From positions 1,127,517 through 1,160,102 of the forward strand of contig BFEA01000010.1 in NCBI GenBank assembly GCA_003427395.1: a DNA stretch of 32,586 bases, read 5' to 3'. A program made the translations under genes and the position numbers. The notes below the pieces were generated by a model that was not told where the DNA came from, made no database searches, and saw nothing but the letters and a program-made list of their open reading frames with translations. The stretch's first letter is position 1; each line of letters starts with the position of its first letter. The DNA is from Chara braunii (lineage: Eukaryota; Streptophyta; Charophyceae; Charales; Characeae). Positions 1-11,820 of this stretch are shown in pieces.

Positions 1-220
1 GATTGCTCCCATGCCTCCCACTTCAGTTTTCTTTACTTTTCCTTTTCCTTTTGACCTTCCCGTTTGTCACCACTAGTACTTGCACTAGTGGTGCTAATAT
101 TCTTGGCCGTCAAGATGTCGATATTGACGGTGCACCTTGCATTTATTATTTTCCCCTCATGTGGTGCCGCCGTTTTTTTCTTGGGACTTTCACATGTCCC
201 CGCCACTTGTCCCGTCTGTG
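1..220. other. pyrimidine-rich DNA, no gene recognised
   Basis: The strand shown is rich in C and T and is interrupted by short G-rich words. Open frames exist on both strands, but none resembles a protein family I know, and they run straight into the adjacent 26-bp repeats. I see no tRNA, promoter or splice pattern here. Confidence 0.5.
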
Positions 221-415
221 GTCCCCGATACTTAGTCCCATCGGTGGTCCCCGACACTTAGTCCCACCGGTGGTCCCCGACAGATAGTCCCGTCGGCGGT
301 CCCCGACACTTAGTCCCGTCGGCGGTCCCTGACACTTAGTCCCGTTGTCGGTTCCCGACACTTAGTCCCGTCGGCGGTCCCCGACACTTAGTCTCGTTGT
401 CGGTCCCCGACATAT
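221..415. repeat. 26-bp minisatellite, seven full copies plus a partial
   Basis: A unit close to GTCCCCGACACTTAGTCCCG plus TCGGCG repeats head to tail with a period of exactly 26 bases, starting at 221, 247, 273, 299, 325, 351 and 377, then fading after 403. Copies differ by a few substitutions, such as the GTCGGCG / GTTGTCG alternation at the end of the unit. Because 26 is not a multiple of three, the open frames that cross it read a different phase in each copy and cannot be a repeated protein domain. Confidence 0.93.
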
Positions 416-3400
416 TTCACCCTGGACGCCATTATTTTTACTTAGTCCCAGGTGGCCCCGGGTGTCTTTCCCCGGGGTGTCCCATGCCCCTTGGGCGTCT
501 TGTCGCCCCATAGCAACCCCTCTCCTTAGTCTTCCTCGCGCCTTGTGCGTGCCGATCTCTTTGGTCATGGGCCTCCGCTCCGAGGCTTCCATAGGTGGCC
601 CCCATGTTGGCCCCTCATTTTCTGGCTTCCTGCGGCTTCTGGCCGCCCATCCCTCGACTTCCTCATTCCCTTATTGTTGTCGCGCTGCAATTGCTAGTTC
701 ACAGGGCCCTTTGGCCTTAGTCTTATTGCATTCAGATGATCCTCCCGGCCTCTTGCTATGTTTTATGTGCCCCTGTTCTTGTGCTCGCTTGCCGCCGCTA
801 GTTCTTTCCTCATATGGTTCTCTCCTCAGGGCATCATTCCCTTCTACGGCCTAATCCTTTGTCTTTTCTCTTTCCTGCTTCCTCACTCCAGTTTTCTCTG
901 TTGTGCACAAATCGTCCGTATTCAATCTCTCGAGTGATGGGAAGTTATTCGGGACCCACCAGTCCCGACAACGTGTACCTTGCATATCCCCATTCTTGCA
1001 CCCTCTTTGTGGCCTCTGCTGCAGCCTCTACCCTTGCCCGTCCCCCAAAACACTTTTTTATTAGGAACTTAGGCAAGATAACTCGTAATGGGGCTGAAGG
1101 AAGCGTGAACTCTTTGGCAGACTTAATCTCTATACGGGCCTCCACCGATCTCTTCTCTTCTCCTTCCTTGACCCTGTTACTTGCCCACTTTGCCGCAGCT
1201 CCCTCAGCTACCCTCAAAGGCTTTGTCAGCAGACTCTCAAGCCCAAACGCCAACCCAATCTCATATAAGACCCAAAACAATGAAGATGCATAAAGGGTCA
1301 CCCTCACAATCGCACAGTCCTGATCATCATCAAAACTGGACTCGATCCAAGGAAAAATATCCTTGCCTATCGATGCACCCTACCAGGAGGAGATATACTC
1401 TCCTTCCTTTAATTACCTCAGCAAGGAAATCTCAAGTCCATCTTCCTTCTCGACGGGCAAGGTCACACAGGGATCTTCCCTTGCATAAGGCATCCTGAGT
1501 TGCCTTTGCTCCGATCTGGGTTCTGCCCATCACAAAAAAACTTCCATCATACGCCTTCCGTTTTCATACTGATACTCATGCTATACAATCGCCACTCCTG
1601 AAGCCTCGACTTCAGATCATCTTTCCCTAAAATGCGTCCTTTCCAGTTTTTATGACCACATAGCTGAGAGAAAATAATAATGGTAATATATCACGATAAT
1701 ATTGCATTCATAGATATCAAAAATTCATAATTATAATACTCATGGAAAATTATATATTACCATAGTAGCTAACAACAATACTACTCATAATAATCAAAAC
1801 ACATCATACACAAGCTAGTCAGTTACTCGAAGCATATACAAATATCTCATAACAACAGGCCTATATCGACGGGCATAACATATGATCGGCACATTATGAT
1901 CAGAGATATGATTGTCAATAGTTATTACTTTCATATATAATTCTTGTGAAAGTACCATACTTCACTCCCCTGGCTTTGACAGAAGTATACTGTGGCGAGG
2001 GGCAGTGTAATCCATTTTAGAAACGATAGCATCTCAACTCCCCAAGCCCCGCTCAAGGATCAAGCCTCACTTCTTCTCCCTCCGATTCTAGCACTGACTC
2101 CTTGTCGACCCTTACCTACAAAGTAACCAACCTCACCATACACGCTTCGGGATGCGTTATCCCGCTCTGTGCTGGTGAACCTACTTAGCATGAAAATGGT
2201 TGGGGATTCACCCCCTACCTCTCCGTGGCATGCAGTAGTTGCTTCCCTCATAGGCCAGGGTCTAACAAGACTCAAATACTTTCCACCTTATTCAGTAGTA
2301 ATGTAGTCATTTTATCACAAAGGATACAACAACACCACCCCACTATGGACCAGGAACATAGTTCCGGCGTGGGTCTCACTACTACCTACAAGATAAAGTT
2401 ATTGCTTCTTCAAAGTGATCTCTCAGGGGAACAATAACATAGGATTGCAACCTTTCTTTGGGTAGGCCTTACACATTGACTACTCCCTGAGAAGAACTTA
2501 TCCCAAGGAAGTATTCACTCCATTCACCTCTGAACCGCATCAGACGTGGATTTTGCGCAATGCTTCTACCATTCTTTGAAGAACAATCCAAATGCACAGA
2601 CTTTAACAGACAATCATAAATCAATAAATGGACTTGAGACTTATATAGATCCTTACAGATCAATAAACTCAAATACATACCTCAAATAAATAGCCCATAT
2701 AAATATTCATGAAAAGGATAGTCGTTGAAATAATATAACATCAAGCATACAGTCCTCACGTAACCAGACATTATGCACGCTTGCTTACATTAAATCTGAC
2801 ATATATAGATGCGTTCAACATATAACTCATAAGAGATACCCTCAGAAAGGAATAGTCCCAAGTCCTTAGCTCCAACCCATAAATTAAAATGGATGGTCCA
2901 AACCTGGAAAGATTCAAGCGAAGGTCTAACATCATCTACACCTCGCTGCCTTATTAAAAATAAGCAAAAAAAAACTAAGTGTTAACCCTTTCACTGTCAT
3001 CCCGGCTGCCCTTAGGATCATATATCTTTCTCGCTGAGAGGTTACTATGCAGACCTACTACTTCTCGTAGTCTTCTCTATTGAGGTCATAGCATGGTGTT
3101 CCCTGCATCTATCTGCTGCCTTCTATGCCTGGTTTAAACACATCACACAGGGCAGACCTCGTATTATCATGACTATATAGGCCGAACAGCCGCTAAGAAC
3201 CCAGACTCCAGGATCTCAGTCCATACTTAGCCTAACCCTCCTTTGAAGTCTCTCGGCGACTTCCAACTCAATAGGCCCCTTTACGCATCCTCAGCCTCAC
3301 TCTAATGCAAAGGTACCCAGTTGCTCTCATGACCACTAAGATAATTCTTCTGACCATAATAGGTCCCCTACAGGGCCAACTCCCACAGCCATCATACTTA

Positions 3401-3699
3401 GCCATGTTGATACCACCGCATCTCACTTTAGCCTTATCAACCATACAAGGCATCGTCCAAAACTCACCAACTTTTAAAGTCAGAAGAGGGTATCAACTCC
3501 ATCTACTACCATGCTAGTCAGAGCACCTGATCTCATAGTCAAAACGTCTGTCCTCCTTGCGCCATCGTTACTGCACTAGCCACAACTATCTCACACAATC
3601 AATCCCTATTCGGTCTTTGTCAAATACCATCAATCAATTAACCACAAAAGCCCAAAGAAAACTTCTCACTTTGTCTATTTCTCACATTCTCATGCCCGG
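416..3699. other. non-genic stretch without a supported gene
   Basis: The first kilobase is CT-rich and holds overlapping open frames on both strands, up to about 130-160 codons (for instance 814-1293 plus and 945-1307 minus). Neither has a recognisable domain, and the two are mutual shadows. From about 1640 the base composition turns AT-rich with stops in all frames. I found no tRNA, long tandem repeat or mitochondrial match. The stretch may be decayed retrotransposon DNA, but no coding domain remains to show this. Confidence 0.4.
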
Positions 3700-4367
3700 A
3701 TGTCGTTCCACCAGGGACAACGGCAGACAACCGTTATCCTCGGCAACGGCGCCTCCTGTCGAGTGCATCGGTCCGGCACCGCAAAAGGCAGCGCAGGACC
3801 CTCCCGGCCTCGTCACGCAGAAGTTGGTCTTAAATCCTCGTCGCGAATATACATGGAGCTTCCGCAAGCCGCTCCGGTCGAGTGCGCCAGCCATACCTCT
3901 CGCGAGCCCCTACGACAGGATAGGGCTTACGTGAGGCACGACTTGCCTCCACCTTACGGGAAGTGTCACCTCCCTTCGGTGGGTGTATCCCCGTCGAGCT
4001 ACCAGTCCACAGTACGAAAGCTGATCAGCTGCAATCGCAGAGGTGGACCAGCCGAGGGCGTTTCTCGTTCGCTATAGCATAGGGGGTATGCGCGGTAATA
4101 TGCCTCTATCGAACCCGCACGCAACGCAGCATCTTGGCGGGCTGAGGTCCCAAGCGCGACTCGTCGTCGGTCGACTAGGACGCATCCTACACACCACGCG
4201 CACACCATTCTAAAGAACATAAAAATAAAATACACACACACACGCACGTACATATACTTATACAGAATGACACTGGACAAACAACGTGACAGCAGTCCTA
4301 GTCCCTTACTGGTCATCCCATAACTTTTCGATGCGGAAATCGGATAGGCATTGCGTGCGAGATTGAG

Positions 4368-4375
4368 TATAAAAG
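4368..4375 (+). promoter_or_regulatory. candidate TATA box in the left arm, directed inward
   Basis: TATAAAAG is followed by a GC-rich GCGCGCGGACGCAGGG block, and the same arrangement is conserved in the right arm at 13852-13859 on the minus strand. Conservation through about 12-20 % divergence and the sharp AT-to-GC transition are what is expected of a Pol II core promoter such as that in LTRs. Transcription would run toward the spacer. No transcript evidence is available here. Confidence 0.45.
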
Positions 4376-5563
4376 CGCGCGGACGCAGGGGTAACTCATA
4401 TCGACTCGCAATGCAAGTTGTCGCAATGATGGCGTACTATGTAGTACCCATACTCATGCGATCTTCGTTAATCTCGAGGGTCGCATTCGACACTCAAGTG
4501 TCGGCTGACACTCGCCTTGAGGGAATGATCTTTTTACGCTGGACAACCGCCAGGTGCGGTTAAGGACCACACCCTCTTCTGCACCCTGCGGAGAGTGGGT
4601 GGTACACAGGTTCATACCTGTGGTGACAATCGCCTCTTATTGCCCTGGAGACCAGCTCCGTCATCTAGGGCCTGAAAATAAGTCAAGGGGTTTGACTTTG
4701 ACGGTTGTCACGGACTACAACGTCCAACCATAGAAACTCTAAAAAGCAAAGAATAAAAGGGAAAGTCCTACTTCCCTCAAAAACATAATCTTTTTAACCC
4801 TTACTCGCGTTTGTCGTAGGCCGCACAAAATTTTCAAGACATATATATATCACATAAATATAGAGGGTTATTAATATAGGATAATCGCTTCTCACAATCA
4901 CATTGGGACTCCTCTCAGCCATATATATATGTATGTGAGCGCAGACAGTCAAATTCAAAGTCCGAATCGCCAAACATACCTATAATCACATCAAAGATTC
5001 AACCAAAAAGTCCATGCACTACACAGGGTTAACTTCAACCATTCTCTGCACTCACACCCTTCGCTTTAGCCGTACAAACCTCAACCTTAGCGCACCCTTC
5101 CAGCAAATAAAATACTCAGTATCTTTGTTAAATGACCATTCAATAAAGTCCGGGTAAAAACACAATGAAACATTTCAAACCACAGGGCTAAGGCCTTTAG
5201 GTTGAGTGGCAAGAGTGGATTGGAGTTGAATCGTAGACCGACGAATCGGCAACCGACCTGTTATTAGTGATAACAGAAGATGATCCTTGTAGGATCAAAC
5301 TGAATCTAGCCCAAATCCTGAATCAATCGATCAAGAGGGTCTGTAACACAAGATAGACCAATCCCCAATCTAGATCTATAAGTCCATGGAGAATAATCTA
5401 CATATCACGATCCCACCGAAATCCTTTTACTTAACTAAGCCTGAATCTACCTCTAATTCAGTACCCAAAGCAAAGGTAGACTAATGGCAGAATCTTCGCT
5501 ATTCGGGGTGGATCACCATAACCGCCACCTGTCAAAATATAATCTATCTCCTTTAAACTTAGA

Positions 5564-5835
5564 AAATTTCGGCAGCGTTTCCCGTACGGAAAGTGTCTTT
5601 CCAGAATTTATATTAGCCCAAATATGAAAACAGGAATAGTCTTCAAATTTCCGAAGTCCAAATTTTGTCTAAGTCTCTGAATTAGCAAAAATTTGGGCAG
5701 CACTACCTTTAGAAAATAAGACTTCCCAAATTTCTACTAAGCCATATATATAATTTAGACAAGTTGAACTTTGAAAAGTCAAAATTTGACAAACTCCTTG
5801 GATTTGCAGAAATTTCAGCAGCGCTTTCCGTAGAG
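5564..5835 (+). repeat. ~122-bp tandem units, A-B-A order (left arm)
   Basis: Three diverged units start with AAATTT followed by CGGCAGCG (5564, type A), GGGCAGCA (about 5689, type B) and CAGCAGCG (about 5810, type A-like). Each is followed by a short inverted motif of the TTTCCGTA...GAAAG kind and then a second AAATTT word. The spacing is about 121-125 bases. The right arm holds five units of the same family. Confidence 0.75.
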
Positions 5836-6164
5836 AAAGTAGCTTACCAAAATTTATACAAAGTCAAGTATAACAAATAATCTCAGAGAATGCAGAAGTT
5901 GACCTAAGTAAAAATAAAGTTAGCTCTGAAAATGCAGAGATTGAACCAACTCCTATCGCTCTAGCACGTGGCGAGCAACTAAAGAAACTACCTGTCAAAC
6001 TAAAACTTAGACCAAGTAGAGGCCTCACTCAACCACATCCAGGCCAAACCACAATGGTAAGTACTCTCACCAGCCTCAGGGTTAAACCTTGTCAAACAAT
6101 AGTTCATAATCTTTCACGAGTTGTCCCTTTATACCCATCTTAAATAAGGCATAAAGTCAGGGCA

Positions 6165-6835
6165 CCCAAACTTATGGGACATGCCTAACCTTGCCATCGA
6201 GTATACACAAAACAAAGGGCACACCTACTTCTCTCTTCTTTGGGCATATGACTAGGCCATTCTAGTCGCCCTGAACTGTTTAATAGCCAGGTTGTATATA
6301 TCTCTCTGAACTTAATCTTCAAAGCGGGCGTAGGATTGAGCCATTCGTCTTAGAAATAATGCTCAGTCGGCCCAAGTTACCCTCAGTTATACTCTTATTT
6401 ATACTCTCTTCTGATTGTGATAAGTTATAGTCAAACTACCCAAACTTATAGAATAGTCTGACTAGCCTGTTCTTAAATAAGATAGTAATAAAATATAGCC
6501 AATTTATAACTTTTGGGTTGCAGCAGGTGTGGTATTGTGTAGACTACGTAAACTTATAGAATAGTCTGACTCCTCGTTCAGAACCAAATAAGCTTATAGA
6601 ATGACCCAGACCTCCTCGTTCAGAACCAAATAAACAAGAATGAAACCCAAATCAAACAAGGCAAGCANGCCACCCAAACTTATGGGACATGCTTGACTCC
6701 TGAAAAATCAACCACAGACAGCCCTCGCAAGTTAGAGCAAGCAAACCACCCAAACTTATGGGGCATGTCTGATTCTCCAAGCAATTCAAAACTAAGCACA
6801 GCACCGGGTCTCCCCAAACTTATGGGGACGTCCCA
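6165..6835 (+). repeat. iterated dyad motif CCCAAACTTATGGG (left arm)
   Basis: Seven copies of a motif close to CACCCAAACTTATGGGACATG occur at about 6165, 6439, 6546, 6588, 6673, 6749 and 6812. The core is a short dyad, CCCA, six bases, TGGG, and several copies are flanked by outer half-sites of the GTCARAC / GTCTGAC type. The last four copies are spaced at about 65-85 bases. The same motif recurs in the right arm. Repeated subterminal dyads of this sort often bind a transposase or regulator, but that role is inference. Confidence 0.72.
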
Positions 6836-7293
6836 GCCTTAATGACCCAGTCAAACTTTATGCAAAACTGCCTTCCTCCCAACCTTCCCACAAATGCAAA
6901 CCCCTTTTTCACAATCTGCTTTCACGCAACCAATAAACTGAAACTTGAAATTGCACACACATCCCTTTATTTGGTCTGGGTTACGTCCTTAAAGCCACAC
7001 CCAAAGTCAAATATAGGGCACACGCAATACACTCAGTCAACTCATAGAAAGAAGTACAAGTAGGGGTTATGACTGGGTTTATAGAGGGGGTTCGAAAATC
7101 ACCGCCTAGTTTCCTGCCTCCAGAACTCCTCCTGAGTTCCGACAAAGCTCCCACAATGAGTGGGCTGACTCCCCACAGAGTCTTGTTGCGGTCCTACGGG
7201 TTACAATCCCGCCTGCCGCCTTCCTTTCGTAACAGGATTAGACTTAGAATAAGAAGGGCAGAATAAGCAGGGTTTGAGACTCTCAGATTCAAG

Positions 7294-8340
7294 GAGGATG
7301 CTCTCATACTCGCGCGAGAGGGTCTTGGTTCCTTAACTCGCCTGAGGGCCCCGCAATGATGGCCAAGTCGCAGCAGCTTGACCAAACTGAAGCCCAATAA
7401 TCAAGCGATGACCCCCTGACGATCTCCCAAATTCCAGCAATAGCTCCCCACTTCAATAGCTTCAATCCCTTTTTTCACGATTCGTGACCCAAACCGTAAT
7501 GGCCGCTGCCGAAAGTGCCGGCTATAAGTCAGAGGTAGCTGCTTTCCCTCTCGCCACAGTGAAACAATGGCATGGCTTGACTAGCCGCGTGGCGGCAGAG
7601 CCCCCTCCGATACGTGTTGCACAACCTCTTCCAAGCCCTAGTAGGCATCAACCTGAGGCCGAACTCGCACTTCTTCGATTCGGATGAGGGACAACGCACT
7701 GACCAATCGGCTGCTCTTCAATCCGTAGTTTGCTATACAGTAGTGAGCAATGTGCTTTTCACCAGGTAAGTTTGCGCTCCTGACTAGGCAAGTACGTACT
7801 GCCCCGTTCACTTGCCTGCCCTCAGGTTGGCCCCGCAACTCGACTTCGGCGCCTTCCACATGCCAGCCCTTGAGGTAGGTCTGTCAACCCAGCCTGACGT
7901 AGTGAGTGGGGCACCGGCCAAGAGGTAAGCCTCTTCCCTTACGGCCATTCACGCTACTCCCACTATCAGGATGAGCAAGATCGGATGAATCTTCCGCTGG
8001 AACGCGCGGAGTCATACATCAGTCGATGGTGAACCTTCGAGCATGCTGCCTGCCCCATCCCCTGCAGTCTCAACCAGTCGATCCAATGGGCAACTCCTCA
8101 GTCGACGGGTCCAAAACTCTGCGACTCGCTCCCTGCTGCTTGTCGCCCTGGTCAAATGACAGTCCGAGCAACATGTCAGCAAAAACAACGGGTAAGTCCT
8201 CAACTCCCCTTGGCTGGCCAACTCGTCTCCGCCACACCCTCCTGCAGTTCGACCTTCCAGGTAGGCGCTCGCTCCTGTCTCACTCTGAGAAGAGTCAAAG
8301 TGGGTTCTTCGATATGAGACGAACGAGGTCGTTGTGAATC
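7294..8340. other. unique spacer (loop) between the inverted arms
   Basis: This 1.05-kb stretch has no inverted partner. It is more GC-rich than the arms and has short open frames on both strands (for example 8026-8337 plus), none of which I recognise. On the plus strand it contains donor-like words (CAGGTAAGT at 7773, GAGGTAAGC near 7932, GGGTAAGT near 8190, CAGGTAGG near 8260) and acceptor-like CTGCAG words at about 8058 and 8241. This could be the remains of an intron-containing gene or captured gene fragments. No protein family could be assigned. Confidence 0.4.
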
Positions 8341-10713
8341 TTTTTTTTTTTTTTTTTTCCCCTAAATAAGACAAACTTTTACCTAAAAAAACAACTAGCG
8401 TATACAAAGTATGTACACTGCTGGTAGTAGACCCAATGAATGATCATAGTACCGCTATTAAGGACCATAAGACCATAACTCAACAAAGTTAGCGCCGCTT
8501 ACACTCCAGATATTTAGCCAATACCAACATTTGTAGGTCGAGGACCAACGCACGGGCTGACCGAGATATATTTGCCTACGGCTTACTTGCACCGAATCGG
8601 ATTGAACAACCTCCCTCCTGACAAAACGGAGCTCGTATTTTGTCAGTGCCAACAAAAACCACTGCTTTCGTTGCTGATAGAGGGAAAATGGTGATGGCAA
8701 CATCAACAACATACCCATGATGGCGATGGAGCTATTCTAGTAGGGTTGTAACCTATAGTTTGCACCGGTCTCGCCCTCCCTTTTGCAGGAAGAACCATCA
8801 ACCAAACCAGCCNNGGTGTGTACGTGGCATTGCGCTTCCTCTCTTTACGTGTGTTTCAATGGCACTATAGGTGCTTTGCGTGGTCATGCACGAAGTACTG
8901 CCGCTTTGCTTCTGCTCTTCCANTGCATGCGGACACCTGGCNCGAATGATGTTGTAATGACCTTCATCCATACGCGGAGCAAAAGCACGTCCGTGAAGGC
9001 CACATGTGAGAACAACATGGCCAAGATACAACGTTTTCTCCAGAGGGCCCACATGACAGCTCTCCTTCCTCGCTTGAACATGTTGTTTTCGAAAGTATTG
9101 TCAATGGGGGAGGACCATGTTTCACACAATATGGCTCTCCAGTCCCATGGCCAGTTGGAACCTGTGGCTAATTGTGTCCAAATTCTATCCCACCACCGCC
9201 ATGTGAGCACAGTCCTGGACACTNCATGAATATGTGCTTTATGGTTTACGGTATTCTGCGGGAGGGGAAGGCNGTGTGGCACGACTTACACCATGGTAGC
9301 GCCCGTCCCTTCTGCTCCAGATATGTGCGGTCGATCAGCCAGTCGTTGGTGGGTAGGCAGCGGTGTTCTATCTGCCATTATAGCGAGGCCATCTTCGTCA
9401 GCCTGGACTTTGTGGCGGAGAACCATCGGATGGGACGGATTGCTTCAGTTCCTATATTCAGATGAGACCTCCACCGGTCCTTCACCTTTTCTTTTATATT
9501 CACTTTTGGTCGCAGCAGCCGGTAGGTGGTTTTCACCGTCAAGGTGTACAGCTTCATGTTGTCCCCTTTGTTGCGCTTCCGCTGGGGGGACCACTGCCAT
9601 TCCTCGGGATCAATTGGGAGCTCAGTCACGGATGTGTTTGGCTGNTATGCGATCCATGCCTCTTTCTCTTGTATCACANGGATCCTGTGTAGGTCAGAGT
9701 TCCTCCACCATCTCATCACTTCCGGGGTGTACCGGGTGAGCGCGTTGTTCCTGCCAATGTGGAAGAGAGCGGTCAAGGATTCGTTTGCACGCACCTCTAC
9801 CACGTTGCCTACGCTCTNCGGGTCGCCCGGGACTGCTACCCAATCCCCTTCTGCCAACCACGGTCCTCTGCGCAGGATACGGACCCAGTCTAGGGGAATG
9901 GCAAAGATCAAGGTTTCAATGTGTTCTTCCACTTTGTAACAATACTTGAGTGTGGCCCTGAGTTGATGTGCAGTCTTCCAGTCTCCCACTTGTGTGTCCC
10001 ATATATCTTTTATTATGGTTATACCTTTTTTTACCCAGTTGTTCCATGGGGTGCCTGAACTGCAGTACACTCTACTGCTCCGGTCTATTATCCACCTATT
10101 CCCGAAAAGGGATTGGCGCACCACCTCTTCCCATCTGGTTGGTGGGGGTTTATCGGGCAACGGGAGTTGTCGCCAGGCGTGCAGAACTCGGGTGCAAAAG
10201 TCATCCCTGGCCAGATCCGGACGGGATCATGGTATTGTCCAATAAAGGTTCTCCAACCAGGTTAGTGGATTGACTCCCGGCGGTGCCTAGGGGGCAAGCC
10301 TAGCTATTTGTTCGAAAGCAAGGGCATGCCATGGGAGGTGTTGGGTGAATAACAGTCTCCAAATCCATTGAATTGTTAGTGCCTTGAACTGAGTATCTGG
10401 GTCCAAGATCCCTAGGCCTCCTTTGTCTTTAGGTTGAATCACCGAGCTCCAAGCTACCCTTCTAATAACGTTTGGAAGTTCTCCATTTCCTCTCCATAGC
10501 AGGGTTATTACCTGTCGCTTTAGTGACCGAATGACCTCCTTATTGAGGGCCCAGATTGCAGATTTGTACCAGAGGGCCGCCAATACCATGCTATTATTGC
10601 CAATGCCCTGCCAATAAGAGAGGTATGACGGTATCAAACGGTATCCTTGCTGAGGTACCATTGCGGGACCCTCAGGCGAATGAAGGTATCTGGGCCTATC
10701 ATGGGAGTTGAGT
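8341..10713 (-). mobile_element. 5'-truncated LINE (non-LTR retrotransposon), inserted in the palindrome loop
   Basis: The minus strand encodes the C-terminal part of a plant-type LINE ORF2 and ends in an A18 tail, seen as T18 at 8341-8358. The 5' end is lost abruptly at about 10713, exactly where homology between the palindrome arms begins. Such 5' truncation with a 3' poly(A) is the hallmark of target-primed reverse transcription. The flank after the tail reads GATTCACAA and the flank before the 5' end reads GATACAA, which may be a decayed target-site duplication, but this is weak. Several single Ns lie in the element between 8813 and 9818, suggesting low coverage or mixed copies in the assembly. 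Confidence 0.82.
8884..10713 (-). pseudogene. LINE ORF2 C-terminal region (post-RT domain and zf-RVT), frameshifted
   Basis: Read on the minus strand, 10721-10287 encodes the region following the reverse-transcriptase catalytic core. It has the typical FLW-G-like step (LLWRGNGELP), a PKDKGGLGILD motif and a WIWRLL motif, all common in plant LINE proteins. The frame resumes at 10160-9378 with an IWD...W stretch and an IPLDW motif. From about 9390 the frame changes several times but still shows LPTHQRLADR, a CKSC pair and an H...C pair, as in the zf-RVT zinc-binding domain, then WALWRKR. The endonuclease and catalytic RT domains are missing, and frameshifts and Ns break the rest. It is dead as a gene. 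In life such a protein reverse-transcribes its own mRNA at a nicked chromosomal target. Confidence 0.78.
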
Positions 10714-11176
10714 TGTCCCATTCTTGTATCTCGAGAGTCTGAAACCCCTATTTTCTGCCTTTCTTACTCTAAGTCTAGTCTGTTGGCTACGAGAGGAAGG
10801 CGGCAGGCGGGATTGCAACGGGTAGGACCGGAACAAGACTCTGTGGGGAGTCAGCCCACCGATTGCGAGAGCTTTGCCGAAATCTAGGCGAGGTTTTGGA
10901 GTCAGGGAACCATCAGGTAAATTATCTATATCTATATAACCCACTACACCCATGTTTGTCTATCCCCCTGTAGTCTGATTGGCGTATGCATGAGTGTCCC
11001 TATGATTCTTGTTTTCTCTTCAAGACATAAACAGACTAAGTAAAGGAATGCATGTACAATATCAGTTTCAGTTTCATTGGCTGACTGAAAGCAGATTGTG
11101 GGGTTGCATCTGGGGGAAGGATGGGAGGAAGGCAGTATTGCATGTTTGACTGGGTCAACCAAAGGCTGGGCCAATT

Positions 11177-11820
11177 CCATAAGTTTCGGAAGGCCTAATG
11201 CCGTGTTTATCTTTGGATTATGTGGAGAGTCAGTCTAATCCATAAGTTTGGGTAGTCTGGCTGCTCTCACTTGTGAGGGTTGCTTGCGGTTGACTTTTAA
11301 GGAGCCAGTCAAACCCATAAGTTTGGGTAGTCTGACGACCTTGTTTACTTTGGGTTTCTGTCAATTTCTTTTTGCCTTGGCTTTGAGGGAAATGAATCAG
11401 GCTGAGGCCAAGACATGTTCCATAAGTTTGGGTGGTCTTGGTCCAACGCCTCGCACATGCTGGAACCAGAAGGTCATAACTTGGCTATACTTTACTATTA
11501 TTTTATCTATGAACAAGCTAGTCAGACAGGGTTCCTAGGGTGGTCTGACTATAGCTTATCACCAACTGAAGAGAGTACTAATTAAGAGTAAACTTGTGGT
11601 ACGAAGGGGCAGACTGAGTGTTGAGCTGAAGATGATCGGCTCAGTTATATGCTACCTCAAAAGACTAAGTGAAGATAATTATATAAATTTTGGATATTTA
11701 AACAGTTCACTGCGGCTAGGGTGGCCTACTCACATGCCCAAAGAATAGAAAAGTTGTTGTGCCCTGTGTTTGCGTATACTCCATGGTTGAGCTAGACATG
11801 TTCCATAACTTTGGGTGTTC
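11177..11820 (-). repeat. iterated dyad motif (right arm)
   Basis: Copies reading CCATAAGTTTGGG on the plus strand lie at about 11177, 11240, 11314, 11420 and 11803, with a decayed copy near 11530. They correspond in inverse order to the left-arm series. Several keep flanking GTCTGAC half-sites. At 11314 the word AACCCATAAGTTTGGGT shows the dyad well (ACCCA, six bases, TGGGT). Confidence 0.7.

Larger units (their letters stand above)
3700..7293 (+). repeat. left arm of a large inverted repeat
   Basis: This segment is repeated in inverted orientation at 10714-14530. Matching landmarks in order are 3760-3790 with 14446-14470, 4460-4740 with 13480-13760, 5160-5330 with 12890-13040, 5560-5830 with 12150-12660, 6060-6270 with 11700-11940, and 7120-7290 with 10725-10880. 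In a 190-base stretch around 4550-4735 I counted roughly 22 differences (about 88 % identity); other parts are more diverged. The inner edge is sharp at a shared GAGACTCTC-like word, while the outer edge fades between about 3700 and 3755. The arm is non-coding and carries a TATA box, a conserved GGTAAGT, 122-bp units and dyad motifs. It could be a terminal inverted repeat of a foldback-type DNA transposon, or one of two solo LTRs in opposite orientation. Confidence 0.88.

Noticed and set aside
945-1307. 120-codon minus-strand frame with a protein-like composition, and the opposing 159-codon frame
   Set aside because: The two shadow each other in a CT-rich region, and neither has a recognisable motif; either would need transcript or homology support.
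3557-4316. Open frames of about 105-125 codons in the left arm, with counterparts in the right arm (for example 14361-14576)
   Set aside because: The similarity between them reflects the DNA inverted repeat; frames are not maintained along the arms and no domain is seen.
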